Shown here one piece after another: positions 1 to 7,514 of a DNA stretch of 64,000 nucleotides. The position numbers and the translations under genes were made by a program. Within the stretch, counting starts at the first letter, position 1. Each line of letters opens with the position of its first letter. The notes under the pieces are model-generated. The model ran no database searches. It saw only the letters and a program-made list of their open reading frames with translations, and was not told the origin of the DNA. Source of the stretch: Companilactobacillus zhachilii (GTDB taxonomy: Bacteria; Bacillota; Bacilli; Lactobacillales; Lactobacillaceae). The stretch spans positions 806,001 to 870,000 of the forward strand of contig NZ_CP031933.2 in the NCBI RefSeq assembly GCF_003606365.2, given 5' to 3'.

Positions 1-2
1 AT

Positions 3-380
3 GATGATAATAACTTTGATGATGAAAAAGTTGGGACTGAAGAATATGACAGCGATACTGCTCCATATTTAAATGACCCAGATACACCTACGAAGACTGT
101 TATTGTTGAATTTAAAGACTTTGAAGATTATGTCCAATTGGCTAATTTATTACACTTAGAAAGTGGAATTTCAAACCTTTGGGAATACAAAGATAAGTAT
201 TACTTGCAATTGATTTTGTTTACAGATGAAATGCATGAAATGAGCTACAGCGATGTATTGGCATTACTTAGCGAATACAGCTTTAAGACTAAAGTTACAG
301 CTGCTGTTTTATCTGAGTATGGTAAGAAGGTAATGACTAAGACTGCTTTGGAATTAACAAGATACTACTTTGGGAACTAA
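3..380 (+). CDS. mecA: Adaptor protein MecA, C-terminal part (5' end outside window)
   Basis: The reading frame is open from base 3 to the TAA at 378-380, so only the last ~125 residues are present. An acidic Asp/Glu-rich linker is followed by a ferredoxin-like C-terminal domain that starts around TVIVEFKDFEDYVQLA and ends in ALELTRYYFGN, which is typical of MecA. In this family the C-domain binds the ClpC unfoldase and the missing N-domain recruits substrates such as competence regulators. The coiA and spxH genes downstream match the usual mecA-coiA-spxH-relQ neighbourhood of lactobacilli. A weak hairpin without a T-run follows the stop at about 381-408. Confidence 0.9.
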   Translation, partial: DDNNFDDEKVGTEEYDSDTAPYLNDPDTPTKTVIVEFKDFEDYVQLANLLHLESGISNLWEYKDKYYLQLILFTDEMHEMSYSDVLALLSEYSFKTKVTAAVLSEYGKKVMTKTALELTRYYFGN

Positions 381-420
381 AAGAGGCTGTGACAAAAGTG
401 ACCTCTACATAAAATATGAG

Positions 421-555
421 AGTGGGACAAAACATGTTCAGCTTTCGAGCATTAAGTCAAATAGCACCAGTAATCCGATTTTGGATTGCTGGCGCTATTT
501 GTTTTAAGCGGAAAAAGCTATGTTTCGTTCCACGTTTATGCCGCATGCTTAAAGG
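421..555 (+). repeat. Hairpin repeat HP1
   Basis: Copy of a dispersed hairpin family also found at 3812, 10191, 21732 and 63755. The outer arms are GGGACAAAACATG and GCTATGTTTCGTTCC. The inner arms, around GCACCAGTAATCC and GGATTGCTGGCGC, form a strong stem. The short open frame across it is a by-product of the repeat and not a gene. It fills the gap between mecA and the acetyltransferase gene and may terminate transcription in either direction. Confidence 0.8.
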
Positions 556-621
556 CAATAGCAGTTTTGTACCAAACTCGTATTTTTGTTATGATAAACA
601 AAATTAGCCAGAGGTGATTTC

Positions 622-1266
622 ATGAGTTTACCAGATCCTAATGCAATCTATCCAAATCCCAATATTCCGGAAATGGTTTTTGTAAAAAATGTCGTCACTA
701 GACCGAATATAACTGTCGGTGAGTACACATATTATGACGATAAAAATAATCCTGAGAAATTTGAAGATCACGTGACACACCACTATGAATTTCTAAATGA
801 TAAATTAATTATTGGAAAATTTTGTTCAATTGCGTCGGGAATTGAATTCGTGATGAATGGAGCTAACCACGTGATGGAAGGAATCACGACATATCCCTTT
901 AACATTTTAGGTGGTGACTGGGCTGACCATATTCCAACTTTGGCCGATTTGCCATTAAAAGGCGATACAGTTGTCGGAAATGATGTCTGGTTTGGACAAA
1001 ATGTGACTGTGATGCCGGGAGTTAAAATTCACGATGGAGCAATTATTGCCGCGAATACAACAGTAGTCAAGGACGTTGAACCATATTCGATTGTGGGCGG
1101 AAATCCTAGCCGACTTCTAAAATATCGTTTTAGTGCTGAAGAAATTCAGCTTTTAGAAAAATTAGCTTGGTGGAATAAAGATATTAATTGGATTTCTGAG
1201 CATATAGAGGAACTAACAATCGACAAAGTAGATGTTAGTAAACTTCATCAGTGGATTGATAGTTAA
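622..1266 (+). CDS. Vat-like xenobiotic O-acetyltransferase (left-handed beta-helix)
   Basis: 214 residues, the usual length of the Vat/CatB-type acetyltransferases that transfer acetyl groups from acetyl-CoA to antibiotics such as streptogramin A. Family motifs are NVVTRPNI near residue 23, HVTHHYEF near 50, IIGKFCSIASG near 63 and NGANHVM at 79-85. His83 sits where the family has its catalytic histidine. Hexapeptide-like turns (VVGNDVWFGQNVTVMPGVKI) build the helix, and the C-terminal WWNKDINWI is also typical. The start has AGAGGTGA 7 bases upstream. It is a single gene between core genes, so it may be an accessory insertion. Substrate cannot be told from sequence; many chromosomal members of the family have no proven resistance role. 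Confidence 0.85.
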   Translation: MSLPDPNAIYPNPNIPEMVFVKNVVTRPNITVGEYTYYDDKNNPEKFEDHVTHHYEFLNDKLIIGKFCSIASGIEFVMNGANHVMEGITTYPFNILGGDWADHIPTLADLPLKGDTVVGNDVWFGQNVTVMPGVKIHDGAIIAANTTVVKDVEPYSIVGGNPSRLLKYRFSAEEIQLLEKLAWWNKDINWISEHIEELTIDKVDVSKLHQWIDS

Positions 1267-1294
1267 ATATTGATATAAACTGAAAGGAAAAAAC

Positions 1295-1373
1295 ATGACC
1301 ACTACAGTTAGAAAAGGGTCATATCAAAACTTTGTCTAAGGAAGAATGGGATAGACTATCTCATGAGAATTAA
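1295..1373 (+). pseudogene. Possible broken mini-gene (frameshifted)
   Basis: An ATG at 1295 with AAAGGA upstream opens MTTTVRKG and stops after 15 codons. If one G of the GGG near 1317 is removed, the frame continues as HIKTLSKEEWDRLSHEN to a TAA at 1371-1373 that lies just before a terminator. The good ribosome site and the terminator suggest a tiny gene that has been frameshifted. The start faintly recalls MazE/PemI-type antitoxins, but too little is left to assign it. Confidence 0.25.
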
Positions 1374-1378
1374 GAGAA

Positions 1379-1418
1379 AAGTATCGTGAATCTATTGAGA
1401 TTCTCGGTACTTTTTTTA
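1379..1418 (+). terminator. Intrinsic terminator
   Basis: The stem AAGTATCGTGAATCT / AGATTCTCGGTACTT with an ATTG loop is followed by a T-run. It serves the acetyltransferase transcript and, read in reverse, may also end the small membrane-protein gene. Confidence 0.8.
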
Positions 1419-1745
1419 AATCCATGGCTCAAACATTAATACAATTAGAACAATAATAATTAAGGCTCTGGCTATATGATGTGACCAATTAATCATTCCT
1501 TGTCCGTAACCATGCAATATCGCAGCAATCCAAGTGGCTACTAATAGGAAAGTCGTTATTATTGGAGCATGATTGTGTAAAAAAATAATGGTGATTATTA
1601 AAGTAAGGAAACTCAGTATATTTATAATTCCAGACAATTTGATTAAGGTAGTGGCTTTGCGATAGCTATTAAAGTTTATTATGGTGATAATACCTATTAA
1701 GGCAATAAATAACATTGCCAGACATTCTCCAATAAAGTTAATCAT
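1416..1745 (-). CDS. Small hydrophobic membrane protein, unknown function
   Basis: 109 residues if started at the ATG complementary to 1743-1745, which has GGAG 8 bases upstream. A longer frame to 1934 exists but its extra N-terminus is unlike a protein and overlaps the next gene. The chain is almost wholly hydrophobic, with about four membrane segments (roughly residues 3-24, 33-55, 60-80 and 88-107), a short polar loop FNSYRKATTLIK and a C-terminal FEPWI. I do not recognise a family. It is convergent with the acetyltransferase gene and divergent from the small immunity-like pair. Confidence 0.6.
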   Translation of the reverse strand: MINFIGECLAMLFIALIGIITIINFNSYRKATTLIKLSGIINILSFLTLIITIIFLHNHAPIITTFLLVATWIAAILHGYGQGMINWSHHIARALIIIVLIVLMFEPWI

Positions 1746-1895
1746 TGATGGTCTCCAGTGAAGATTTTTACCCAGTTTAACACCATCGATGATAAGTAAG
1801 TGTTTTGAGGTACTATTGAAAAATAGGCTATTTCGCCAGAGTTTGTGGAAACGGTTACATTGGTTTGCTAGAATTGACTTAGGAGATGAGGACAA

Positions 1896-2189
1896 ATGGT
1901 AGAAAAGGCAGAAATACTTGATGTTATGAATCAATTAAGTCATGAATTGAACCAATCACATGGCAATTCGTTGACCGCACAATTTGTGAATGAGAGCCTA
2001 GCTGAATTGAAAAAGAGTGAGGGAGTTGCTTTTACTGGAGCCATGCAATACTTTTTGAACAAGGCACCAGTGGTTAAATTATCTGATGGCATCAAGTTGA
2101 ACTCTAAGGAAAAGAAACTATGGCATCAGGCACTTTCATTTACTGATTTAGGCAATAATCTCTGGGGCGCCAGTGTTGGAGGGTATTGA
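1896..2189 (+). CDS. Small helical protein, bacteriocin-immunity-like (paralogue 1)
   Basis: 97 residues with GGAGATGAGG before the ATG. It is predicted to be helical, with core motif NQLSHELNQSHGNSLTAQFV, then AFTGAMQYFLNKA and a C-terminal DLGNNLW. It is clearly a paralogue of the next gene. Size, acidic-basic helix pattern and tandem arrangement resemble cytosolic immunity proteins of class II bacteriocins, but no bacteriocin precursor with a double-glycine leader was found beside it, so this is only a resemblance. It is co-transcribed with the following gene (1 base apart). Confidence 0.55.
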   Translation: MVEKAEILDVMNQLSHELNQSHGNSLTAQFVNESLAELKKSEGVAFTGAMQYFLNKAPVVKLSDGIKLNSKEKKLWHQALSFTDLGNNLWGASVGGY

Positions 2190-2190
2190 T

Positions 2191-2490
2191 ATGAAACAAG
2201 CTGATCAAGTTAAAGTAATCAAAGCGATGGAAAATTTGAGTTCAAATTTGAATAAATATCACGGCAATTCACAAACAGCTCAATATGTTCAAGAGACGTT
2301 GAATGAGTTACGTAAGGAAGATGAAAAAGCTTTTACAGGGACATTTGAGTACTTCATTGTTAAAGCCTCTATGTTGCGACATGATGAGAATATTGATTTA
2401 AATGAAGAAGAAATAGCACGTTTTTGGGATGTTTCTTCTCTAAAAGATTTAGGTAATGATTTATTCTTTGGAATGGGTATTGGCTGGTAA
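2191..2490 (+). CDS. Small helical protein, bacteriocin-immunity-like (paralogue 2)
   Basis: 99 residues. The start at 2191 is chosen because TTGGAGGG lies 7 bases upstream; an in-frame GTG at 2173 lies inside the previous gene. It shares with its neighbour the motifs MENLSSNLNKYHGNSQTAQYV, AFTGTFEYFI and SLKDLGNDLF, so the pair arose by tandem duplication. It is richer in Glu/Asp than its partner. Function is unknown; an immunity-like or other small cytosolic role is possible. The cloverleaf repeat CL1 begins 16 bases after the stop. Confidence 0.55.
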   Translation: MKQADQVKVIKAMENLSSNLNKYHGNSQTAQYVQETLNELRKEDEKAFTGTFEYFIVKASMLRHDENIDLNEEEIARFWDVSSLKDLGNDLFFGMGIGW

Positions 2491-2506
2491 CCTGAGGTTG
2501 AAATTT

Positions 2507-2682
2507 GCCTCCAGGAGCAAGAAAAATTAGTTTGCTATGGGGACCGGTCTGAGCCAAGGTCTCAGACCTCGACTTTGAACCTCGCAAAGTACGCGAGTTT
2601 CAAAGCTCGTCCCGTGGTGTAAGCACTAAAGTGCTAACGCCACCTTCACAGCGACCTAATTTTTCTTGCTCCTTCCGGCTAG
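2507..2682 (+). repeat. Cloverleaf repeat CL1
   Basis: Outer stem GGAGCAAGAAAAATTAG pairs perfectly with its complement at 2656-2672. P2 is GGTCTGAG / CTCAGACC around the loop CCAAGGT. P4 is GTGGTGTAAGCAC / GTGCTAACGCCAC. The ends are GCCTCCAGG and CCTTCCGGCTAG. It follows the immunity-like pair in the same orientation. The rest of the gap to coiA is AT-rich and ends with a terminator. Confidence 0.9.
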
Positions 2683-2822
2683 TTTATCCTCTGCTTTTGA
2701 TAAATGTGTCATGACGGAGATATCTTAGTGTAAAATGTGCTACTTTTGCATCAATGGTGATTAGAGTATTAATGTGTAAAGATTTTTTTGAAACTTTCAA
2801 TTTTTTAGTTTTTTATCAGGAA

Positions 2823-2857
2823 ATATCGTGTAACTTTGAAGTGCACGGTATTTTTTT
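2823..2857 (+). terminator. Intrinsic terminator before coiA
   Basis: ATATCGTGT pairs with GCACGGTAT over nine positions including wobbles, followed by seven T. It separates the upstream transcript from coiA, whose ribosome site starts about 15 bases later. Confidence 0.65.
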
Positions 2858-2884
2858 GCGTAATTTTTATCTGAGGTGATAAAA

Positions 2885-3778
2885 ATGTATGCAGCTTTGG
2901 ACGAACAAGGGACTTTGATTTATGCACAAGAGGCGGTGGAAAATCAGAAGTATTTTTGTTGTCACTGTGAGAAACAAGTTAAATTGATTTTGACGGAGAG
3001 TCGAAAGTATTTTCGTCACGCAAATAAGTCGAATAATAGTATTAATGAACGTTTGATTCACCAAAAAGGTAAGCAATTAATATTAGAAGAATTGTCGAAG
3101 TACAAATTTGAAAAATTGGAAAGTGAATATTATTTACCGGAAATCAAACAACGTCCAGATGTGTTTATTAATCGTCAATTGGTTATTGAATATCAATGTG
3201 CTCGGATTGATGAAAGTGTACTTGAAGAGCGTGTGGCTGGCTATCGCAAATTAGGATTGGAGAGTATTTGGATTTTGGGAGATGCTTATTTGGAAACACG
3301 TGTCCATCGTGAGCACTTGAAATTTATCGCATATAGTGAAGCTTACGGATATTACTTGTTGATGCTTGATTCATTAAAACAACAGTTAACGCTATTTCAC
3401 CACATAAAATTTATTGGACCTTTTAATAAAATTTTCTTTCAGCGTGAAATTTTTTCTCTCACTAATTTACCAAATCTTTTCTCATTTCAGGTTGTCGAGT
3501 ATCCATTGCATCCGTTAATGATGCAAGACTATTTAGTTAAAAAGTTGCGTCAAAAAAATGATCCACATTCGCAGTGGGTCAAAATGAATTTTTATCAACA
3601 AAATCAACAGACAGTAGAAAGTTATTTAGAAGGTTATGCTTTTTTACCACAAGCCCCAATCTATCAAACTCCGGCTTGGCAAAGGGTCTGTGGGTCGGAG
3701 GTAAATCTTTTGAAACAGCCATTATTAACTGAAGGACAAGTGAAAAATAATCTTGGGAAAGATTATTATTATCCTTAA
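2885..3778 (+). CDS. coiA: Competence protein CoiA-like nuclease-fold protein
   Basis: 297 residues from the ATG at 2885, which has GAGGTG 8 bases upstream; the in-frame GTG at 2876 is part of that site. An N-terminal zinc-binding-like segment has C25, C26, H27 and C28, then FRH at 43-45. A restriction-endonuclease-like core follows: RPDV at 90-93, then VIEYQ at 100-104. CoiA is needed for natural transformation in streptococci, probably in processing incoming DNA with RecA. This copy is shorter than Bacillus CoiA (about 380 residues). The position after mecA and before spxH is conserved in the family. Confidence 0.85.
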   Translation: MYAALDEQGTLIYAQEAVENQKYFCCHCEKQVKLILTESRKYFRHANKSNNSINERLIHQKGKQLILEELSKYKFEKLESEYYLPEIKQRPDVFINRQLVIEYQCARIDESVLEERVAGYRKLGLESIWILGDAYLETRVHREHLKFIAYSEAYGYYLLMLDSLKQQLTLFHHIKFIGPFNKIFFQREIFSLTNLPNLFSFQVVEYPLHPLMMQDYLVKKLRQKNDPHSQWVKMNFYQQNQQTVESYLEGYAFLPQAPIYQTPAWQRVCGSEVNLLKQPLLTEGQVKNNLGKDYYYP

Positions 3779-3811
3779 TGAGTTGTGCTAGTTAAATACC
3801 TAGCATAAATA

Positions 3812-3900
3812 TGTGACGAAATATAGTTTTTTCGTTCAAAACAAAATAGACTCACAATCCAATAGCGGATTACGAGTCTATTTTGTTACACTTTTTTGCT
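3812..3900 (-). repeat. Hairpin repeat HP2 (degenerate), terminator-like
   Basis: AACAAAATAGACTC pairs with GAGTCTATTTTGTT, enclosing a second stem around CAATCC / GGATTA, and is followed by a T-rich tail. The flank GACGAAATATAGTTTTTTCG matches the HP family in eroded form. It probably ends coiA transcription and may also act on spxH, which is convergent. Confidence 0.6.
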
Positions 3901-3971
3901 TATATTCGTTTTGTTTAAAGTTACCGTCTAAACTTATCCAAACTAATAACCGTGCTTGAATTAACGAATTC

Positions 3972-4568
3972 CTATGTTTGTGGAAGTTCTTGTTCCAACA
4001 TCGCATTGACATTACAACTGATACTTTCTTGAGAAAGTGATTCACCGAAATCATTGATCATCATACCAGGACGTTCTTCGTCATCGAGATCAAATATTAC
4101 GGCTGTGGGAGCCTTTTGAATCTTCATTTCCATTGACAATTGTTGATCACGTTTGAGGCCTTGAACAACACATTGACTTTCTTTGTCGACCATAATTGAT
4201 TTATAATCAAGCCCGCTATTGTTAATTGCACGCTTGATAGTGGTATCATCAAAGGGATTGTTTAGAACATTAACTTGTTCTTGAAGATTCATTAAAAAGT
4301 TACGTGCCTTCTTATTTCCTTGGCAAGAGGCAGCCTTATATAACTTAGAGGCTTCGAGTACTTCTTTGGAAGCAGTGTTGCGTTCCTCAATGTCAGTAAT
4401 TTTGAAACCTTTTAAATGCATATAATCATTTATTGTAGCCATATTATAGTTCGTTACGAAATGATATTGTGTATCAATGTCATGTTTGCGAGTGAAATCA
4501 ATAATAGCTTGTTCCACCTTTAAACAATACGAACATAAGGGATTAATATATAAGAATATTTCCCACAT
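3972..4568 (-). CDS. spxH: DsbA-fold ClpXP adaptor SpxH (YjbH)
   Basis: 198 residues from the ATG at 4568, preceded by GGAGGG; an upstream ATG at 4583 lacks a good site. The thioredoxin-fold N-terminus has C12-S-Y-C15, the CxxC of the YjbH group, in IFLYINPLCSYC. A long helical insertion follows, then QKAPTAVIFDL, the cis-Pro-like segment. In Bacillus and Staphylococcus this protein delivers the Spx regulator to ClpXP and links thiol stress to proteolysis. It is convergent with coiA and divergent from relQ; coiA-spxH-relQ adjacency is usual in lactobacilli. Confidence 0.85.
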   Translation of the reverse strand: MWEIFLYINPLCSYCLKVEQAIIDFTRKHDIDTQYHFVTNYNMATINDYMHLKGFKITDIEERNTASKEVLEASKLYKAASCQGNKKARNFLMNLQEQVNVLNNPFDDTTIKRAINNSGLDYKSIMVDKESQCVVQGLKRDQQLSMEMKIQKAPTAVIFDLDDEERPGMMINDFGESLSQESISCNVNAMLEQELPQT

Positions 4569-4751
4569 TACATTTCCCTCCATCTCTCTATTGCATAGTC
4601 ATTCTACCAACAATTTTTAAAAAGGTAAAATTATAAACTCATGAACATAATTCTGGAATTGAGTGAATCTTGAACGGATATACGATATATTTAATAGGTA
4701 ACTAAGGTTGGAAAGTGAGAATAAAGAGTTCTTTCTCAAATTTGGTTAGTT

Positions 4752-4908
4752 GCCGTCTCTGGGTATATGAAATATTGACGCTGTGGGGACTGGGTCTCCA
4801 ATCTCGATTTTGAACTTTGCAAGAGACACTGATTTCAAAAGTCGTCTAAAGGCTAAATCCCTAACACAACTTTCACCACTGCCAATATTTCACGTACCCA
4901 GAGACTAA
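4752..4908 (+). repeat. Cloverleaf repeat CL2 (partly deleted)
   Basis: The ends GCCGTCTCTGGGTA and TACCCAGAGACTAA pair with each other. The outer stem continues TGAAATATTG / CAATATTTCA. The P2 hairpin has lost its first arm and the P4 stem is mismatched, so this is an eroded copy. About 60 bases after it (GATGTAACTAATTAAT... to about 4965) match the 3' flank of CL5. The remaining gap to relQ is AT-rich with nothing else I can name. Confidence 0.8.
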
Positions 4909-5141
4909 TATGATGTAACTAATTAATTCGATAAACGAGTGCCGCATTGTTTTAAAAATAGCCAAATGTTGGAAAAAATACAAACTGTATGGCAAGTTTC
5001 TATACATACTAATGTGTCATGAGATGATATGCAAACTTTATGTCTCAGGGATAATTTAAGTATTAAGTTAGTTATAAAAGAAGTAGGAGAGTAATGCCTA
5101 TTTTCTGAGGATTGTAAGTAGTAAGTAAAAGTGAGGTCATT

Positions 5142-5795
5142 ATGTCAGAGATTAAATGGAATGAATTTTTGATACCATATTCACAAGCAGTTGACGAATT
5201 AAAAATTAAGTTTAGAAATTTACGTAAGGAATTTCTAGAAAAAAACGAACATTCTCCAATCGAGTTTGTGACTGGTCGTGTTAAAACAGTTGATAGTATT
5301 CGTGAAAAAATGCGTCGTCGTTTTATTAGCGAAGAATTGTTAGAACAGGATATGCAAGACATTGCTGGAATTAGAATTCAATGCCAATTTGTGGAAGACA
5401 TTTATGATGTTGCTAAATTGCTCCATATAAGGGAAGATATGCGGGTGATTGAAGAACGTGATTATATTGCTAACAGTAAGCCTAGTGGTTACCGTTCTTA
5501 TCATGTTGTGATCGAATATCCGATTCAAACATCGACGGGCCAAAAAAATATTTTAGCTGAAATTCAAATTAGAACTTTGGCAATGAATTTTTGGTCAACG
5601 ATTGAACACTCTTTGAACTATAAATATAAGGGTGATTTTCCTGAAGAAATCAATGAACGACTTAAGCGTGCGGCTGAAGCCTCTTTTATGTTGGACGAGG
5701 AAATGTCTAAAATTCGTGAAGAGATTCAAGATGCACAACAATATTTCACTGATCGAAAACGTGATTTAAATAACCCGACGGAGCACGATAAATAA
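5142..5795 (+). CDS. relQ: Small alarmone synthetase RelQ (YjbM)
   Basis: 217 residues, the length of stand-alone (p)ppGpp synthetases. It has only the synthetase domain of the RelA/SpoT family. Visible motifs are GRVKTVDSIREKM near 45, DIAGIR at 73-78, KPSGYRSYH at 113-121 and EIQIRT at 140-145. There is no HD hydrolase domain and no TGS domain. It transfers pyrophosphate from ATP to GTP/GDP in the cytosol. The C-terminal helix matches the tetramerising tail of RelQ. The gene overlaps nadK by one base (TAATG), so the two are translationally coupled. Confidence 0.93.
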   Translation: MSEIKWNEFLIPYSQAVDELKIKFRNLRKEFLEKNEHSPIEFVTGRVKTVDSIREKMRRRFISEELLEQDMQDIAGIRIQCQFVEDIYDVAKLLHIREDMRVIEERDYIANSKPSGYRSYHVVIEYPIQTSTGQKNILAEIQIRTLAMNFWSTIEHSLNYKYKGDFPEEINERLKRAAEASFMLDEEMSKIREEIQDAQQYFTDRKRDLNNPTEHDK

Positions 5796-6607
5796 TGAAA
5801 TTATGGATTAATAATAATAGTAAAGAAAAATCAGTTGCTGCAGCGAACAAATTACGCAGCAAGTTATTGGATGCGGGCTTGATTTTGGATCGTCGTGATC
5901 CTCAATTGGTGATCAGTGTCGGTGGTGATGGTACACTGTTAAGCACTTTTCATGCCTATGCGGCCCATTTAGATAAAGTTAAGTTTTTGGCCTTACATAC
6001 AGGACATCTAGGGTTTTATTCTGATTGGACTGATACGGAAATCGATGAATTGGCCAATCGCATTATCGAGTGTCAAGATAATATTCCTTCAACGAGTTAT
6101 CCCTTACTAGATGTGATGGTTGAAAATAAAGAAGGGTCACTCTTTCATGGAATTGCAATCAATGAGACAGTGGTCAGACGTCTATCCTCTTTGACAATGA
6201 AAACACGAGTCGATTTGGATCGCGAATTCTTTGAAAGTTTTCGTGGTGATGGGCTTTGTTTTGCTACACCAACGGGCTCAACAGCTTATTCAAAATCTAT
6301 TGGTGGAGCCTTGATCCATCCAAAAATCAGTGTTTTCCAAATGATTGAGATTGCTTCGATCAACAACCGAGTTTATCGGACAATTTCATCGCCAATCATT
6401 ATTCCACATAACCAACAAGTCGATCTTTATCCACAGACAGCGGATGATTACGTAATTAGTTGTGACGGAATCACGACCAAATTGAAAAATGTTAAGAAGA
6501 TTACAATCAAATTGAATTATCAACGAGCCCAATTTGCCCAATATCGACACCGACATTTCTGGACTAGAGTAGAAACAGCTTTCTTAGGACAAGATGAACA
6601 AAAGTAA
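5795..6607 (+). CDS. nadK: NAD kinase
   Basis: 270 residues. GGDGTLLS at 43-50 is the diagnostic NAD kinase motif. INETVVRR and the nucleotide-binding segment TPTGSTAYSKSIGG follow, and the C-terminus is a beta-rich domain. It phosphorylates NAD to NADP using ATP. It is the second gene of the relQ-nadK-rlu-mgtE operon and overlaps the pseudouridine synthase gene by 14 bases. Confidence 0.95.
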   Translation: MKLWINNNSKEKSVAAANKLRSKLLDAGLILDRRDPQLVISVGGDGTLLSTFHAYAAHLDKVKFLALHTGHLGFYSDWTDTEIDELANRIIECQDNIPSTSYPLLDVMVENKEGSLFHGIAINETVVRRLSSLTMKTRVDLDREFFESFRGDGLCFATPTGSTAYSKSIGGALIHPKISVFQMIEIASINNRVYRTISSPIIIPHNQQVDLYPQTADDYVISCDGITTKLKNVKKITIKLNYQRAQFAQYRHRHFWTRVETAFLGQDEQK

Positions 6608-7514
6608 CCGTATCTTAAAGTTCACAATTGGTGATAATGACAAGAAAAATGTTCGCAAGTTTTTAGTCCAGCACAAATTTTCCTCTAGTCAATTACACAA
6701 TTTAAAAAATAAAGGTGGACTAATTTTTGTTAATCATAAGCAACGTCATTTTGACTTCCGACTTAAAAATGGTGACGAGATTTTAATTATTTTAAATTCA
6801 GAAGAACCATCAGATTTGATTGCACCAATGTCAGGTCCGGTAGACGTTATTTATGAAGATAGTTATATATTAGTTGTGAACAAACCACCTGGGATTGCTA
6901 GTTTGCCAGCCAAAGCCAGGTCTGGGAAAACGATGGCTAATGTGGTCAAAGGCTATTTAATTGCCAAAAAGGAAAATCCAACTATCCATTTGGTGACACG
7001 ATTGGATCGGAATACTTCGGGGTTAATGGTTTTTGCTAAGACATCGTATGCTCATTCTTTGTTAGACCAAATTCTCCACAGTGAAGATTTCCAAAAATTT
7101 TATTTGGCTATGACTTATGGTCAAGTGAAGCCAGAAAGTGGCCTGATCGACCTACCAATTGGAATCGATCCGGACGCTTTTTACATGCGCAATATTGACT
7201 ACCAAAAAGGTAAGCCTTCCCGAACAATTTATGAAACGGTTGAAAAGTTTTCGGATGCTAGTTTATTGAAATTAAAGCTATTAACAGGCCGGACTCATCA
7301 AATTAGAGTTCATCTGACAGCCATTGGTCATCCCATCATTGGGGATGATATGTATAGTGGCAAAGTTGATAAACGAATCGATCGGCAAGCTTTACATTGT
7401 TACCGTTTGAATATTGTTCATCCTGTGACGAAAAAGCTTTTAAAATTGCGGGCACCATTGCCAAAAGATATGGTAATGTTAAAGAGTGTGCTAAGGGGTG
7501 AGAAGAATGGATGA
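6594..7514 (+). CDS. RluA/RluD-family 23S-type pseudouridine synthase
   Basis: 306 residues with AGGACA just before the ATG. An S4-like N-terminal domain is followed by the catalytic domain with HLVTRLDRNTSGL, where D138 is the expected nucleophile. Further family motifs are the uridine-binding LTGRTHQIRVH and GHPIIGDDMY. It isomerises uridines in rRNA (or tRNA). The nadK-rlu pair is the YjbN-YjbO arrangement of Bacillus, so it is likely the YjbO-type enzyme; the exact target base is not known. It overlaps mgtE by 8 bases. Confidence 0.92.
   Translation: MNKSNRILKFTIGDNDKKNVRKFLVQHKFSSSQLHNLKNKGGLIFVNHKQRHFDFRLKNGDEILIILNSEEPSDLIAPMSGPVDVIYEDSYILVVNKPPGIASLPAKARSGKTMANVVKGYLIAKKENPTIHLVTRLDRNTSGLMVFAKTSYAHSLLDQILHSEDFQKFYLAMTYGQVKPESGLIDLPIGIDPDAFYMRNIDYQKGKPSRTIYETVEKFSDASLLKLKLLTGRTHQIRVHLTAIGHPIIGDDMYSGKVDKRIDRQALHCYRLNIVHPVTKKLLKLRAPLPKDMVMLKSVLRGEKNG

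Noticed and set aside
416..607. 63-codon open frame after mecA
   Set aside because: It lies across the HP1 hairpin repeat, and related frames arise at other copies. No ribosome site.
1746..1934. N-terminal extension of the small membrane protein
   Set aside because: It overlaps the start of the next gene on the other strand and has no ribosome site, while the ATG at 1745 has GGAG at good spacing.
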